The notes under the pieces: generated by a model | What the model was told of the DNA's origin: nothing | Databases searched by the model: none | What the model saw: only the letters and a program-made list of their open reading frames with translations | Shown here: positions 8,486 to 16,948 of the stretch, piece by piece | Numbering within the stretch: position 1 is the first letter of the stretch | Layout: every line of letters starts with the position of its first letter | Program-made: the position numbers and the translations under genes | Origin: a virus | IMG/VR virus record: IMGVR_UViG_3300021957_004671 | Coordinates: 1-64,000 of that record | Length of the DNA: 64,000 nt | Strand: one strand, 5' to 3'

Positions 8486-8725
8486 ATGGAACTAGACCCT
8501 AACGTAAAGTTTGTAGTTGGTAAATACCTCGCGCGGGCCAGGGCAGGTAAAGTTAAGTATGGTACAGATACTGAGAGAGATGATCTTAAGTTCTGGGACT
8601 GGCTTAATCATTTACAAGAAGAGTTAATGGATGCAACTATCTATATTCAGCGTATGAAAGCTGATATAGAAGATCCAGAAAGATTAAACCCTCAGTTGGA
8701 GTTAGATTTAAATGAATTTGAGTGA
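8486..8725 (+). CDS. Small helical protein, possibly MazG/dNTP-pyrophosphohydrolase related
   Basis: A 79-residue acidic, helical protein. The segment WLNHLQEELMDATIYIQR resembles the EExxD helix of MazG-like pyrophosphohydrolases and related small phage proteins, but only one such helix is present. It ends inside the start of queC (14-nt overlap). Function not assigned. Confidence 0.5.
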   Translation: MELDPNVKFVVGKYLARARAGKVKYGTDTERDDLKFWDWLNHLQEELMDATIYIQRMKADIEDPERLNPQLELDLNEFE

Positions 8726-9476
8726 AGCAAAGAAAGCATTACCTGATACTAATAAGAATGTATTGGCAGTGCTGTCTGGAGGACTAGACTCTTCTGTTAT
8801 GACTATGATGCTTGTAGAGCGTTATGGTAGGGAGAAGGTTAGTGCTATTAGTTATGATTATGGTCAGAAGCAGAGAGTAGAACTTGAGAAGGCTTTTGAA
8901 CTATGTAATAAGTTAGGTATCAAGCATAAGATTCTTGACTTAAATATTCTAGGAGATATTGCTAAGCCTATGTCTGCTAATATTGGTGGTACGGATGTTG
9001 ATATGCCTACTATCGAAGACGTGTTGGGTGACCCTCAACCTGTTACTTATGTACCTTTCCGTAATATGATTCTCTTATCTCTTACTATGTCATGTGCTGA
9101 AGCTGCTAATGCTTCTCATGTATTTACAGGACTGCAAGTTCATGATGAGTATGGCTATTGGGATACTTCTCAGAAGTTTGTTGATAGTATGAATGCTGTT
9201 GCTAGTCAGAATAGAACTCACAAGGTAGAGATTGTTGCTCCCTTTAGTCATCTATCTAAAGCAGAAGAGATTAAAATATGTTTGGAAATGGAAAAAGAAC
9301 AGTTGCTATTAAGTACACTTTCATGTTATAATCCAGATAATAAAGGATGGAGTTGTGGAGAGTGTCCTACTTGTGCTGAGCGTATTGCTAACTTCGCTAA
9401 GGCAGGTATTGAGGATCCTATTCCATATCAAAGGCCTATTAACTGGCCGGAACTAATTACAGGGTATCTTACGTAA
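8712..9476 (+). CDS. queC: 7-cyano-7-deazaguanine (preQ0) synthase QueC
   Basis: A 254-residue enzyme that uses ATP and ammonia to convert CDG to preQ0. The PP-loop SGGLDS lies at 22-27, and the C-terminal zinc site is Cys205, Cys215, Cys218 and Cys221 (LSCYNP..SCGECPTC). VTYVPFRNM and the HVFTGLQVHDEYGY segment are typical of the family. It overlaps the amidotransferase gene by one base, so the two products may be made together. Confidence 0.95.
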   Translation: MNLSEAKKALPDTNKNVLAVLSGGLDSSVMTMMLVERYGREKVSAISYDYGQKQRVELEKAFELCNKLGIKHKILDLNILGDIAKPMSANIGGTDVDMPTIEDVLGDPQPVTYVPFRNMILLSLTMSCAEAANASHVFTGLQVHDEYGYWDTSQKFVDSMNAVASQNRTHKVEIVAPFSHLSKAEEIKICLEMEKEQLLLSTLSCYNPDNKGWSCGECPTCAERIANFAKAGIEDPIPYQRPINWPELITGYLT

Positions 9477-10102
9477 TGTGCGCAATATTTGGATCATATG
9501 ATATAGATAAGTTTAAAGAGCTTGCTGAACTAAACTCTTATAGAGGTCAGCATTCGTATTCTATATCAGCATATATTCCAAAGAGCAAGTCTCTAACTCT
9601 TATCGATAAAGGGTTTGGAGCATTTAAAATGCCGCCTATTGGATTCTATGAAACGGCATACTGGATTGGGCATATTCAAGCGCCTACGTCTGGTGAAAGA
9701 ACTCTTGATACTGTTCATCCTAGTCAAGAAGATAATTCTTGGTTATGGCATAACGGTATTATAAAAGAAGACTTTGTTAAGGAGATGCAAGGTGTGTATG
9801 GAGACCATAGTTGGGATACTCAACTCCTCAACTTATGGTTAAACGATCAGAGATCTCTAGATGAGGTGGATGGTACTTTTAGCTGCTTAAGGTTTAAAGA
9901 TGGGTGCCTTGAGTTATTTCGTAATGAGATCTCGCCGATGTTTGTTGACGGTGAGCTAAATATATCTAGCACTAAGTTTGCTAAATCCTCTAAATCGAAG
10001 GCGAATAAAGTTCTATCTATGAACTTTGATGATAATGTACTCGTGGACGGACCTTCGTTTACTACTAAAGAAAATCCCTATTATTTTGTGAATGGTGTAT
10101 AA
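9476..10102 (+). CDS. Class II glutamine amidotransferase (Ntn hydrolase), adjacent to QueC
   Basis: A 208-residue stand-alone class II amidotransferase domain. It begins MCAIFGSYD, so removing Met exposes the nucleophile Cys. Other family elements are Arg23-Gly24, GHIQAPT (from Gly65), WHNGII (91-96) and Asp114. Some phages carry a Gat-QueC fusion that makes archaeosine-type bases in DNA; here the same domain lies directly after queC as a separate, coupled gene. It could supply ammonia to QueC or amidinate preQ0. The choice is not settled by sequence. Confidence 0.8.
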   Translation: MCAIFGSYDIDKFKELAELNSYRGQHSYSISAYIPKSKSLTLIDKGFGAFKMPPIGFYETAYWIGHIQAPTSGERTLDTVHPSQEDNSWLWHNGIIKEDFVKEMQGVYGDHSWDTQLLNLWLNDQRSLDEVDGTFSCLRFKDGCLELFRNEISPMFVDGELNISSTKFAKSSKSKANKVLSMNFDDNVLVDGPSFTTKENPYYFVNGV

Positions 10103-10473
10103 TGAAAACTAATTTTGAACTTATTAAAGAATGGTCTGATGAACGTCTTATTACTCATCAAGCTCCTGACCGTAATGGCTTTGTCGCTATGATTGTCGAA
10201 GAGCTAGGTGAGTTTATTGAGGCTAGGACTGAAGAAGAACGCATTGATGCAATGGCAGATATTATTGTTTTTGCATACGGCGAGATAGCCAAGTATGGCT
10301 ACGATGGTAATAAAGTTATGAGCGAGGTTATTAAAGAAATTAATTCTCGTGTCGGCGCTTATGATCCAGCTACTAAGAAGTGGCAAAAAGATAAATCGGC
10401 TGAGGCTCAGGCTAAGTGGTATACTGCTGACCTCGCAAGCTGTAAACTTGATAACAGTACAGGAGTTAAATAA
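10102..10473 (+). CDS. mazG: MazG-like nucleotide pyrophosphohydrolase
   Basis: A 123-residue all-alpha NTP pyrophosphohydrolase. The metal-binding helices are seen as IVEELGEFIEA (about 32-42) and RIDAMADIIVFAYGE. Phage MazG proteins hydrolyse dNTPs or NTPs and are frequent in marine T4-like phages. The start overlaps the preceding stop (TAATG). Confidence 0.88.
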   Translation: MKTNFELIKEWSDERLITHQAPDRNGFVAMIVEELGEFIEARTEEERIDAMADIIVFAYGEIAKYGYDGNKVMSEVIKEINSRVGAYDPATKKWQKDKSAEAQAKWYTADLASCKLDNSTGVK

Positions 10474-10925
10474 TGTTTGTTAATCCAAATCCATATACCA
10501 ATGGTGTAGAAGAAGGTGGAGTGAAAGCTGTATCAGTTGAAGTGACTGCTGCTACAGTAAGAGGCTTCCAAGGTAATCCTCTCGTAAGTACAGAAGATAA
10601 TTACATGAAGCGTGAAACCTATGAATTACCTACGATGATCGATCCAGGTGATCCTAATAAAGAACGAGAGATCTGGCATATGTTTCCAGGCGCATATGAG
10701 TTCACTAGTGATGTGTATGTTAATGTACCTGACGGTCATGTAGCGTATATCGTAGCTACCTCTGATTTGTTTGATGGTGGTGTAACTGTTGATTCATTAA
10801 TCTTTGAGCCAGGATATAAAGGTCTTGTATCAGGTATTCTAAGAGTAGATGGAGGAGAGCTTTTCTTGCAAGCTGGTCAGCCTGTTGCTGAACTAGTAAT
10901 GCAGAAAGTGGAAGGAGCTGCTTAA
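10473..10925 (+). CDS. dUTPase/dCTP deaminase-family protein
   Basis: A 150-residue protein whose second half carries the dUTPase/DCD trimer fold pattern: VDSLIFEPGYKGLVSGILRV, then GGELFLQAGQPVAELVM, matching the family's GxIxPGYxG and GxRIAQLxF blocks. The typical dUTPase motif 3 is not obvious, so dCTP deaminase-like or a divergent dUTPase is the best description. Together with MazG, dCMP deaminase and ThyX it fits nucleotide-pool control. Confidence 0.65.
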   Translation: MFVNPNPYTNGVEEGGVKAVSVEVTAATVRGFQGNPLVSTEDNYMKRETYELPTMIDPGDPNKEREIWHMFPGAYEFTSDVYVNVPDGHVAYIVATSDLFDGGVTVDSLIFEPGYKGLVSGILRVDGGELFLQAGQPVAELVMQKVEGAA

Positions 10926-11902
10926 TGGAACTACAAGTTAATATTGATAAGGTACGTGAAAAAAAGCTAATGATTGCTGCACCTATGTATGGTGGCCAAT
11001 GTGCTGGTATGTTTACTAAGTCAACTAATGACCTATCTGCTCTATTTCGAGCTCATAATATTCCGCTTAAGTTTTACTATCTGTTCAATGAGAGTCTGAT
11101 TACTCGTGCACGTAACTACTGTGCTGATGAATTTATGCGAAGTGATTGTACTCATCTTATGTTTATTGACTCCGATATCGGATTTAGTGCTCAGGATGTA
11201 TTAGCAATGCTTTCTATTATTGATGGGCATGAAGATCTCAATGACGGCAAAGCGTTTGATATTATGTGTGGTCCTTATCCTAAGAAATGTATCTCATGGG
11301 AGAAAATTAAGCAAGCTGTCGATATGGGAGCTGCTGATGATGACCCTAATGTACTTGAGAACTTTGTAGGTGATTATGTATTTAATCCTGCTAATGGTAA
11401 AAATACTATTAAGCTAGATAAGCCTCAAGAAGTGCTCGAAGGTGGTACTGGCTTTATGATGATTCGACGTGAGGTATTTGAGAAGTTTCAAGAACAATAT
11501 CCTCAGATGTTATATAAGCCTGATCATGTACGTACTAAAGAGTTTGATGGTTCACGTGAGATCATGGCTTATTTCGATGCGCTTATCGATGATAAGTCTC
11601 AGAATCTAGTACCTGAGATTACAGCCTTCTATGATAATAATCCTAATCCTACTAAGGAAGAGGTAATTGAGTTTCTTGCCAATAAGCGTGAAGGCATTGA
11701 AAGAGAGACATACTCTAATCGCTATCTATCTGAAGACTATATGTTCTGTCAGTGGGTACGTAATATGGGTATGAGTGTATGGTTATGTCCATGGATGAAG
11801 CTGCAGCATGTTGGTAGTTATATCTTTGGAGGTAGTCTAGCAGACTTGGCTGCAGTTGGAGCAACCGCTACCGCTGATCAGTCGCAAGTCAAGCGTAAAT
11901 AA
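10925..11902 (+). CDS. GT-A fold glycosyltransferase-like protein
   Basis: A 325-residue protein: LMIAAPMYGG at the N-terminus, ITRARNYCADEFM, then THLMFIDSDIGF with a DxD-type motif (about 79-81), GGTGFMMIRREVFE, and a late SEDYMFCQWVR...MKLQHVGSY. These fit GT-A glycosyltransferases seen in phages; acceptor and sugar are unknown. It is followed after 14 nt by the sliding clamp. It could glycosylate DNA or a virion protein. Both are inference. Confidence 0.65.
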   Translation: MELQVNIDKVREKKLMIAAPMYGGQCAGMFTKSTNDLSALFRAHNIPLKFYYLFNESLITRARNYCADEFMRSDCTHLMFIDSDIGFSAQDVLAMLSIIDGHEDLNDGKAFDIMCGPYPKKCISWEKIKQAVDMGAADDDPNVLENFVGDYVFNPANGKNTIKLDKPQEVLEGGTGFMMIRREVFEKFQEQYPQMLYKPDHVRTKEFDGSREIMAYFDALIDDKSQNLVPEITAFYDNNPNPTKEEVIEFLANKREGIERETYSNRYLSEDYMFCQWVRNMGMSVWLCPWMKLQHVGSYIFGGSLADLAAVGATATADQSQVKRK

Positions 11903-11916
11903 TTGGAGTATATATT

Positions 11917-12594
11917 ATGGAATTAAGTGAAGCAGCAGTAGGAGTATTGAAGAATTTCTCTCAGATTAATCCTTCAGTCCTATTCAAACCAGGCAATGAA
12001 GTCAGTACTATTTCGCCTCAGAAGACTGTCATTGCTACTGCTACAGTGGATGAGACGTTCCCTGTGCAAGGAGGTATCTATGACCTCAATCGTTTCTTAG
12101 GTGTTGTATCATTGTTTGAGGCACCTGAGCTTTCTTTCTCTGAGCAACGTGTAACTATCAATGAAGGTAATAAAGCAATTAATTATACATTTGCTGAACC
12201 TGCTATGATTCTTACACCGCCAGATAAGAAGATCGACTTTCCTGAACCAGAAGTGAAAGTAGAAATTACATGGGCTGAGATCCAGTCTGTGTTAAGAGCA
12301 GCTAGCGTAATGCAGCTGCCTGAAGTAAGTATCAATGGATCGGCCGGTAAGGTTAGTATCTCAGCTGAAGATAGTAAGAACCCAACAGCTGATACTTATA
12401 GTAGTGATGTGGGAGAAACTGATAACGATTTTAAATTCGTATTTAAAGTTGAGAATCTAAAACTACTAAATCTGAACTATCTTGTTGAAGTGTCTAAGAA
12501 AGGTATTGCTCGATTTACTTCGGTTAATACATACGGACCTAGACTTGAATATTTTATTGCAACTGAAGCTAATTCTAGCTATACTGGAGATTAA
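11917..12594 (+). CDS. 45: Sliding clamp gp45
   Basis: A 225-residue protein of T4 gp45 length. The pattern QGGIYDLNRFLGVVSLF and the long beta-rich body with a late ENLKLLNLNYLVEVSKKGIARF strand fit the phage processivity clamp. It forms the ring that tethers gp43 and, in T4, also activates late transcription. A GGAG site precedes the ATG. The gp44, gp62 and RegA genes follow, matching T4 order, but with a peroxiredoxin gene inserted. Confidence 0.9.
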   Translation: MELSEAAVGVLKNFSQINPSVLFKPGNEVSTISPQKTVIATATVDETFPVQGGIYDLNRFLGVVSLFEAPELSFSEQRVTINEGNKAINYTFAEPAMILTPPDKKIDFPEPEVKVEITWAEIQSVLRAASVMQLPEVSINGSAGKVSISAEDSKNPTADTYSSDVGETDNDFKFVFKVENLKLLNLNYLVEVSKKGIARFTSVNTYGPRLEYFIATEANSSYTGD

Positions 12595-12595
12595 G

Positions 12596-13180
12596 ATGAC
12601 TACGGTTAAAGTTAAACGCGAATGGAACCTCTTTGATGACGACGAGCAAAAGTTACCTGCCGTTGTACCAAGTGTGGTATTCAAAACGCGTGTGAGGGAT
12701 AAGAGCATCCCTGGTGATAATCCATTCCGGTGGGAAGATGTTACAACGTTTGACTTGTTCGCAGGCAAGCGTGTTGTATTATTCTCGCTACCTGGTGCAT
12801 TTACACCTACTTGTTCTACTATGCAATTGCCTGGATTTGAAGATAACCATGCTGACTTTAAGAAGCTTGGTGTCAAAGACATCTATTGTGTATCAATTAA
12901 TGATACCTTTGTGATGAATGCATGGGCAAAAGCACAGAAAATTAAAAAGGTAAAAATGATACCTGATGGCTCTGGTGCGTTTACTCGTGCTATGGGAATG
13001 TCTGTGATGAAGAACAATCTTGGATTCGGTGAACGATCATGGCGCTATGCTTGCGTAGTAGATAATGGTAAAATTGAGAAGTGGTTTATTGAACCTGACG
13101 CTCAAGACGAAGCACCAGGCGATCCTTATGGTGAAACAGCACCTTTGAATATTCTTTCTTGGCTGAAAGAAAACTCATAA
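12596..13180 (+). CDS. Peroxiredoxin (Prx5 type)
   Basis: A 194-residue thiol peroxidase with the peroxidatic Cys motif PGAFTPTCS, followed by QLPGFEDNHADFKKLGV and the late RYACVVDNGKIEKW strand. It reduces hydrogen peroxide or organic peroxides. The ATG at 12596 follows the gp45 stop by one base; a longer in-frame start at 12482 would lie inside gp45 and is rejected. Its position between the clamp and the clamp loader is unusual. Confidence 0.9.
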   Translation: MTTVKVKREWNLFDDDEQKLPAVVPSVVFKTRVRDKSIPGDNPFRWEDVTTFDLFAGKRVVLFSLPGAFTPTCSTMQLPGFEDNHADFKKLGVKDIYCVSINDTFVMNAWAKAQKIKKVKMIPDGSGAFTRAMGMSVMKNNLGFGERSWRYACVVDNGKIEKWFIEPDAQDEAPGDPYGETAPLNILSWLKENS

Positions 13181-13209
13181 ACCTTTTTATATAATGTATG
13201 GAGTGAAAT

Positions 13210-14157
13210 ATGGCGAATATTCGCGACGAGTTTCTTTGGTGTGAAAAGTATCGACCAACTAGGTTGGCTGAAACTATTCTACCCGATGAACTAAAAACTA
13301 CCTTTAGTGAGTTTGTTACTAAAGGCAATATACCTAACCTGATCTTATCCGGAGGTCCAGGAGTAGGTAAAACTACAGTTGCTAGAGCTGTTCTAGAAGA
13401 ATTAGAATGTGATTATATTATCATTAATGGTAGTATGAACGGTAACATTGATACTTTGCGTAATGAGATTATGCAGTTTGCGTCAAGTGTATCGTTTCAA
13501 GGCGGTCGTAAGTATGTTATCCTCGATGAGGCTGATTACTTGAATGCTAATTCAACTCAACCTGCCCTTCGTAACTTCATGGAAGAGTTTTCTAGCAATT
13601 GTGGTTTTATTCTTACCTGTAACTTTAAGAACCGAATCATTGAACCTCTTCATTCGAGATGCTCTGTAATTGACTTTACTATCAAGAATAGCGATAAGCC
13701 TAATCTTGCTGGTCAGTTCTTTAAACGTCTATGTTCTATCTTAGAGATGGAATCAGTTGAGTATGATAAGCAGGTACTAGCAGCAATGGTGCAAAAGCAC
13801 TTCCCTGATTGGCGTCGAGTCATTAATGAAGTTCAACGGTACAGTGCTACCGGTAAAATCGATTCAGGTATTCTTGCTAACATTCAAGAAGTAACTCTTA
13901 ACTCTCTTATTGAGCAGATGAAGAATAAAAACTTTACTGCAGTAAGAAAGTGGGTTGCTGAGAATGCTGATAATGATCCGAGTTCTTTGTTTCGTAAGTT
14001 TTACGATCAAGCCGCTACCCTCTTTCAACCGAGTGCGATACCTCAGTTGGTATTAACTCTTGCTGATTATCAATATAAGGCTGCCTTTGTTGCTGATCAA
14101 GAGGTTAACATGTCTGCCTGTCTTGCTGAGATTATGGTGAATTGTGAGCTCAAATAA
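13210..14157 (+). CDS. 44: Clamp loader large subunit gp44
   Basis: A 315-residue AAA+ ATPase with Walker A GGPGVGKT (48-55), Walker B/DEAD ILDEADY (about 104-110) and the SRC motif HSRC. With gp62 it loads the gp45 clamp at primer ends. The N-terminal WCEKYRPTRL is typical. A TATATAATG stretch 15-20 nt upstream looks like a -10 box but has no good -35. Confidence 0.96.
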   Translation: MANIRDEFLWCEKYRPTRLAETILPDELKTTFSEFVTKGNIPNLILSGGPGVGKTTVARAVLEELECDYIIINGSMNGNIDTLRNEIMQFASSVSFQGGRKYVILDEADYLNANSTQPALRNFMEEFSSNCGFILTCNFKNRIIEPLHSRCSVIDFTIKNSDKPNLAGQFFKRLCSILEMESVEYDKQVLAAMVQKHFPDWRRVINEVQRYSATGKIDSGILANIQEVTLNSLIEQMKNKNFTAVRKWVAENADNDPSSLFRKFYDQAATLFQPSAIPQLVLTLADYQYKAAFVADQEVNMSACLAEIMVNCELK

Positions 14158-14164
14158 GAAAGAG

Positions 14165-14275
14165 ATGACTGTAAATGAGGCTAAGGAGATAGTTCAGAAG
14201 TATGAAAAGCTTGTGAACGAAGCTCGCGAGGTCCTAAATAAACATTGGCGTGAAGTTTTTAGGAAGATGGATTGA
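14165..14275 (+). CDS. Very small helical protein of unknown function
   Basis: A 36-residue charged ORF (starts MTVNEAKEIVQKYEK) just after gp44. It is predicted to be one amphipathic helix. Its stop overlaps the next start (TGATG), which supports translation. Nothing else can be said about its role. Confidence 0.45.
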   Translation: MTVNEAKEIVQKYEKLVNEAREVLNKHWREVFRKMD

Positions 14276-14433
14276 TGAGATATCTATGGAGACTATGGGC
14301 TAAAAGCTTAGGTGAAAAAGAAAGTGATGATGACTGGGAAGCTGATAAAGTGGCAATTATAAGAACTGTAATTGTTCTTGTTAACTTTATTACTTGTTTG
14401 GTTATTGTTGCTGGAAATATAAGGCACTGGTAA
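14275..14433 (+). CDS. Small membrane protein of unknown function
   Basis: A 52-residue ORF (starts MRYLWRLWAKSLGEK) with an acidic middle and one hydrophobic C-terminal segment (about 33-46) ending NIRHW. It is linked by TGATG and TAATG overlaps to both neighbours. I recall similar small proteins next to clamp-loader genes in marine T4-like phages. Function unknown. Confidence 0.6.
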   Translation: MRYLWRLWAKSLGEKESDDDWEADKVAIIRTVIVLVNFITCLVIVAGNIRHW

Positions 14434-14804
14434 TGAACCCTTTTGATTATGTAAATTCTATATCTTTTAATAAGAAGGATATAATGAAAGATGAGTACGA
14501 CGAGAAGCAGTATCCGGGCTATCTCGTCAATAGAGCTCTATCACTATACCCGGATACAATTTTCTACACTAATGAGATGAATATGCGACCTGATATCGAT
14601 AACAGGCTCGCGTATGACTATTACCTAAATAGTATCAGACCTCGTAAGAGATTTAGTAAATGGTTCAAAAGACAAGATAATGAGAGTATTGATATCGTCA
14701 TGGAATACTACAAAGTAGACTTTCCCCAGGCTACAGAATATCTAAAAATCCTCTCAGAAAATCAAATCAGTGAACTTAAAACGAGATTATATAAAGGTGA
14801 ATAA
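14433..14804 (+). CDS. 62: Clamp loader small subunit gp62
   Basis: A 123-residue protein matching the short gp62 of marine T4-like phages (T4 gp62 is longer). The segments DYVNSISFNKKDIM, PGYLVNRALS and TIFYTNEMN are the recognisable core. It works with gp44 to load the clamp. The ATG at 14433 overlaps the stop of the small membrane gene and was chosen over a GTG/ATG further upstream that would lie inside it. Confidence 0.85.
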   Translation: MNPFDYVNSISFNKKDIMKDEYDEKQYPGYLVNRALSLYPDTIFYTNEMNMRPDIDNRLAYDYYLNSIRPRKRFSKWFKRQDNESIDIVMEYYKVDFPQATEYLKILSENQISELKTRLYKGE

Positions 14805-14806
14805 TA

Positions 14807-15199
14807 ATGAATCTTGTAGAAAATTTGGTAGAAGTTAAATTAAAAGAAGATGATGATTTTCTGAAAGTAAGAGAGACGCTGACTCGTATCGGCGTAGCCT
14901 CTAAGAAAACAAACACTCTATTTCAATCATGTCATATCTTGCATAAGCAAGGTAAATATTATATTGTACACTTTAAAGAGCTTTTTGATCTTGATGGAAA
15001 GCCGACTGATTTCTCTAGTGAAGATAAGCAGCGTAGGAATACTATTACAACGCTATTGTCTGATTGGGGATTAGTTGAAGTGGTGAAAGAAGATAAGATT
15101 GATGATACAATTCCAGTATCACGGCTTAAAATTATACCACATAAACAAAAAGATCAATGGGAGCTTGTAGCTAAGTACAATATCGGTAAAAAGCGATAG
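14807..15199 (+). CDS. regA: Translational repressor RegA
   Basis: 130 residues with clear similarity to T4 RegA: EDDDFLKVRETLTRIGVA, LFQSCHILHKQGKYYIVHFKE, and a late HKQKDQWELVAKYNIG. RegA binds the start regions of several early mRNAs (in T4 including 44, 45 and its own) and stops translation. Position after gp62 is as in T4. Confidence 0.95.
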   Translation: MNLVENLVEVKLKEDDDFLKVRETLTRIGVASKKTNTLFQSCHILHKQGKYYIVHFKELFDLDGKPTDFSSEDKQRRNTITTLLSDWGLVEVVKEDKIDDTIPVSRLKIIPHKQKDQWELVAKYNIGKKR

Positions 15200-15205
15200 A
15201 ACTTA

Positions 15206-16867
15206 ATGCAAATTATAGCGACTGACGCTAAGCCTCAGTACCAGGGGCATGGCATTATTGTTGGCGGTATGGTTGAGAGACGAGATTCGTCTGATTCCAG
15301 AATACAAATTAACAATAGTAACGACTCAGCTCATACTAAGACATTAAACACGGAATGGATATCTATTAAACGTGCTCCAGGAGCGCATAGAATAGCTACT
15401 CATCTTCGTGATAATGGCTATGATATTGAGGTTGTCGATTTCTGGCAGGCATGGCCGCTAGATAAGTTTCAAGATTTTATTAAGCTTAGAGTTAGTAGAA
15501 AGACAAAGTTCCTTGCTATTAGTACTCTCTTCGCAATGACGAGTCCGAAACTAAAGCGCGAGCAGAATCAAAAACTTGCATGGTTTAAAAAGACTTATCC
15601 TTGGATACCTATTATAGCCGGAAGTATGAATCTGATGGCTAGTGCTTCATACAATCCTGTTGATTACTTTGTAACAGGCTTTGGTGAGAAAGGTATCATA
15701 CAGCTTCTAAAGCATTTAAGTAATAGAACTAGTGATGTTAAAATTAACAGCTATAATTATAAGAATAGAATCTATAATGTAGTTGAATGTAATAAATTCT
15801 ATCCTGCTTTTCCTGAAAAGGATTTAATAGTATCATATGAAGATAGAGACTTTATTCAGTCAGATGAAGTACTAACTGTTGAGCTAGCTAGAGGGTGTAA
15901 ATTTAAATGTAAGTTCTGCTCTTTCTCTGTACTTGGAGTAAAAGGAGATTATACTAGATGTCTTGATGGATTTAAGACTGAAGTAAAAGAGAATTATGAT
16001 AGATGGGGTGTTACATCCTATACAGTAAGTGATGAGACTATTAATGATAGAACTGAAAAGCTTATTGGTTATGGTGATGCAGTACAATCATTAGACTTTG
16101 ATTTGAATCTATTTGGATTCTTGAGAGGCGATCTAGTTGCAACACGTCCTGGTGACTGGGAACATATTGCGAGGATGGGATTGTGGTCTCACTTCTACGG
16201 TATTGAATCTTTTACACATAGTGCTGCGAAGTCAATTGGTAAAGGAATGGCACCAGATAGAGTTAAGGACGCTTTGTTTGGTATTCAGGATTACTTTAAT
16301 AAAAATGTAGGTAAGTATAGAGCTACCTATTCTCAGATTATCGGATTGCCGACTGAGACACCAGAAACATTTATAGAACAGTTTAAATGGTTAGTGAGTA
16401 ATTTTCCTAATCAATCATATAATTACTTTCCTCTTATGATGTCGAAAGCAGCTGATACGGCATTTATGTCTAATCCATCTGAGTTCGAACGAACATGGGA
16501 AGAGAGTAATATATTTACTGAGCTGGAAGGCTCAGATGTAAAACAACGTTGGCAGGATGCTAATGTAAGTGACGATGTAAAAGATCAACTTGGATCTCTT
16601 ATGTCAAGTAGTTCACTAGTAAAATGGAAAACTGATAGCATGGATATAATTCAAGCTGCAGAAACATATAATGAGTGTAGTAAGATAGTTGATCCTTCTA
16701 AAGTTGCACCTCATATCTTTTATTATCATAGATATGTAACTGACAATGATTATACTGTTAATGATATGGCTAAATCGTTCTCTGAAGTAGAGCCGTTTGG
16801 TGTTAATCACTATATGAAACATATGGAATTTTTTAATAAATATATTGACAGAAAGCTTGCATATTAA
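15206..16867 (+). CDS. Radical SAM protein with B12-binding-like N-terminal domain
   Basis: A 553-residue protein. Residues about 1-180 look like a cobalamin-binding-type Rossmann domain (APGAHRIATHLRDNGYDIEVVDF, then FVTGFGEKG). The radical SAM cluster motif follows as ARGCKFKCKFC (CxxxCxxC, about 228-238), with a TIM-barrel-like remainder and a helical C-terminus. The reaction is unknown; relatives methylate or rearrange varied substrates. It lies after regA and before hsp20, at the end of a replication operon. Confidence 0.75.
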   Translation: MQIIATDAKPQYQGHGIIVGGMVERRDSSDSRIQINNSNDSAHTKTLNTEWISIKRAPGAHRIATHLRDNGYDIEVVDFWQAWPLDKFQDFIKLRVSRKTKFLAISTLFAMTSPKLKREQNQKLAWFKKTYPWIPIIAGSMNLMASASYNPVDYFVTGFGEKGIIQLLKHLSNRTSDVKINSYNYKNRIYNVVECNKFYPAFPEKDLIVSYEDRDFIQSDEVLTVELARGCKFKCKFCSFSVLGVKGDYTRCLDGFKTEVKENYDRWGVTSYTVSDETINDRTEKLIGYGDAVQSLDFDLNLFGFLRGDLVATRPGDWEHIARMGLWSHFYGIESFTHSAAKSIGKGMAPDRVKDALFGIQDYFNKNVGKYRATYSQIIGLPTETPETFIEQFKWLVSNFPNQSYNYFPLMMSKAADTAFMSNPSEFERTWEESNIFTELEGSDVKQRWQDANVSDDVKDQLGSLMSSSSLVKWKTDSMDIIQAAETYNECSKIVDPSKVAPHIFYYHRYVTDNDYTVNDMAKSFSEVEPFGVNHYMKHMEFFNKYIDRKLAY

Positions 16868-16885
16868 GCTCAAAGGCATTATATA
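16857..16885 (+). promoter_or_regulatory. Sigma70-like promoter upstream of hsp20
   Basis: TTGCAT at 16857-16862 and TATATA at 16880-16885 are 17 nt apart. Transcription would start near 16892, directly at the base of the hairpin at 16892-16914. Confidence 0.5.
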
Positions 16886-16891
16886 TATACG

Positions 16892-16914
16892 TGTACGCCG
16901 CAAGTGCGGGTATA
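16892..16914 (+). other. Stem-loop in the hsp20 leader
   Basis: About nine pairs with one bulge close around an AAGT loop (CCGC at 16898-16901 with GCGG at 16906-16909, extended outward). It would form the 5' end of the hsp20 mRNA if the promoter at 16857 is used. It could stabilise the message or end upstream transcription; there is no T-run after it. Confidence 0.4.
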
Positions 16915-16948
16915 CAACATTCTTGCTTTAAAATAAGGAGAAAGCGAC

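Noticed and set aside
13190-13195. TATAAT box upstream of gp44
   Set aside because: No -35 element at 16-18 nt; the sequence there is AAGAAA.
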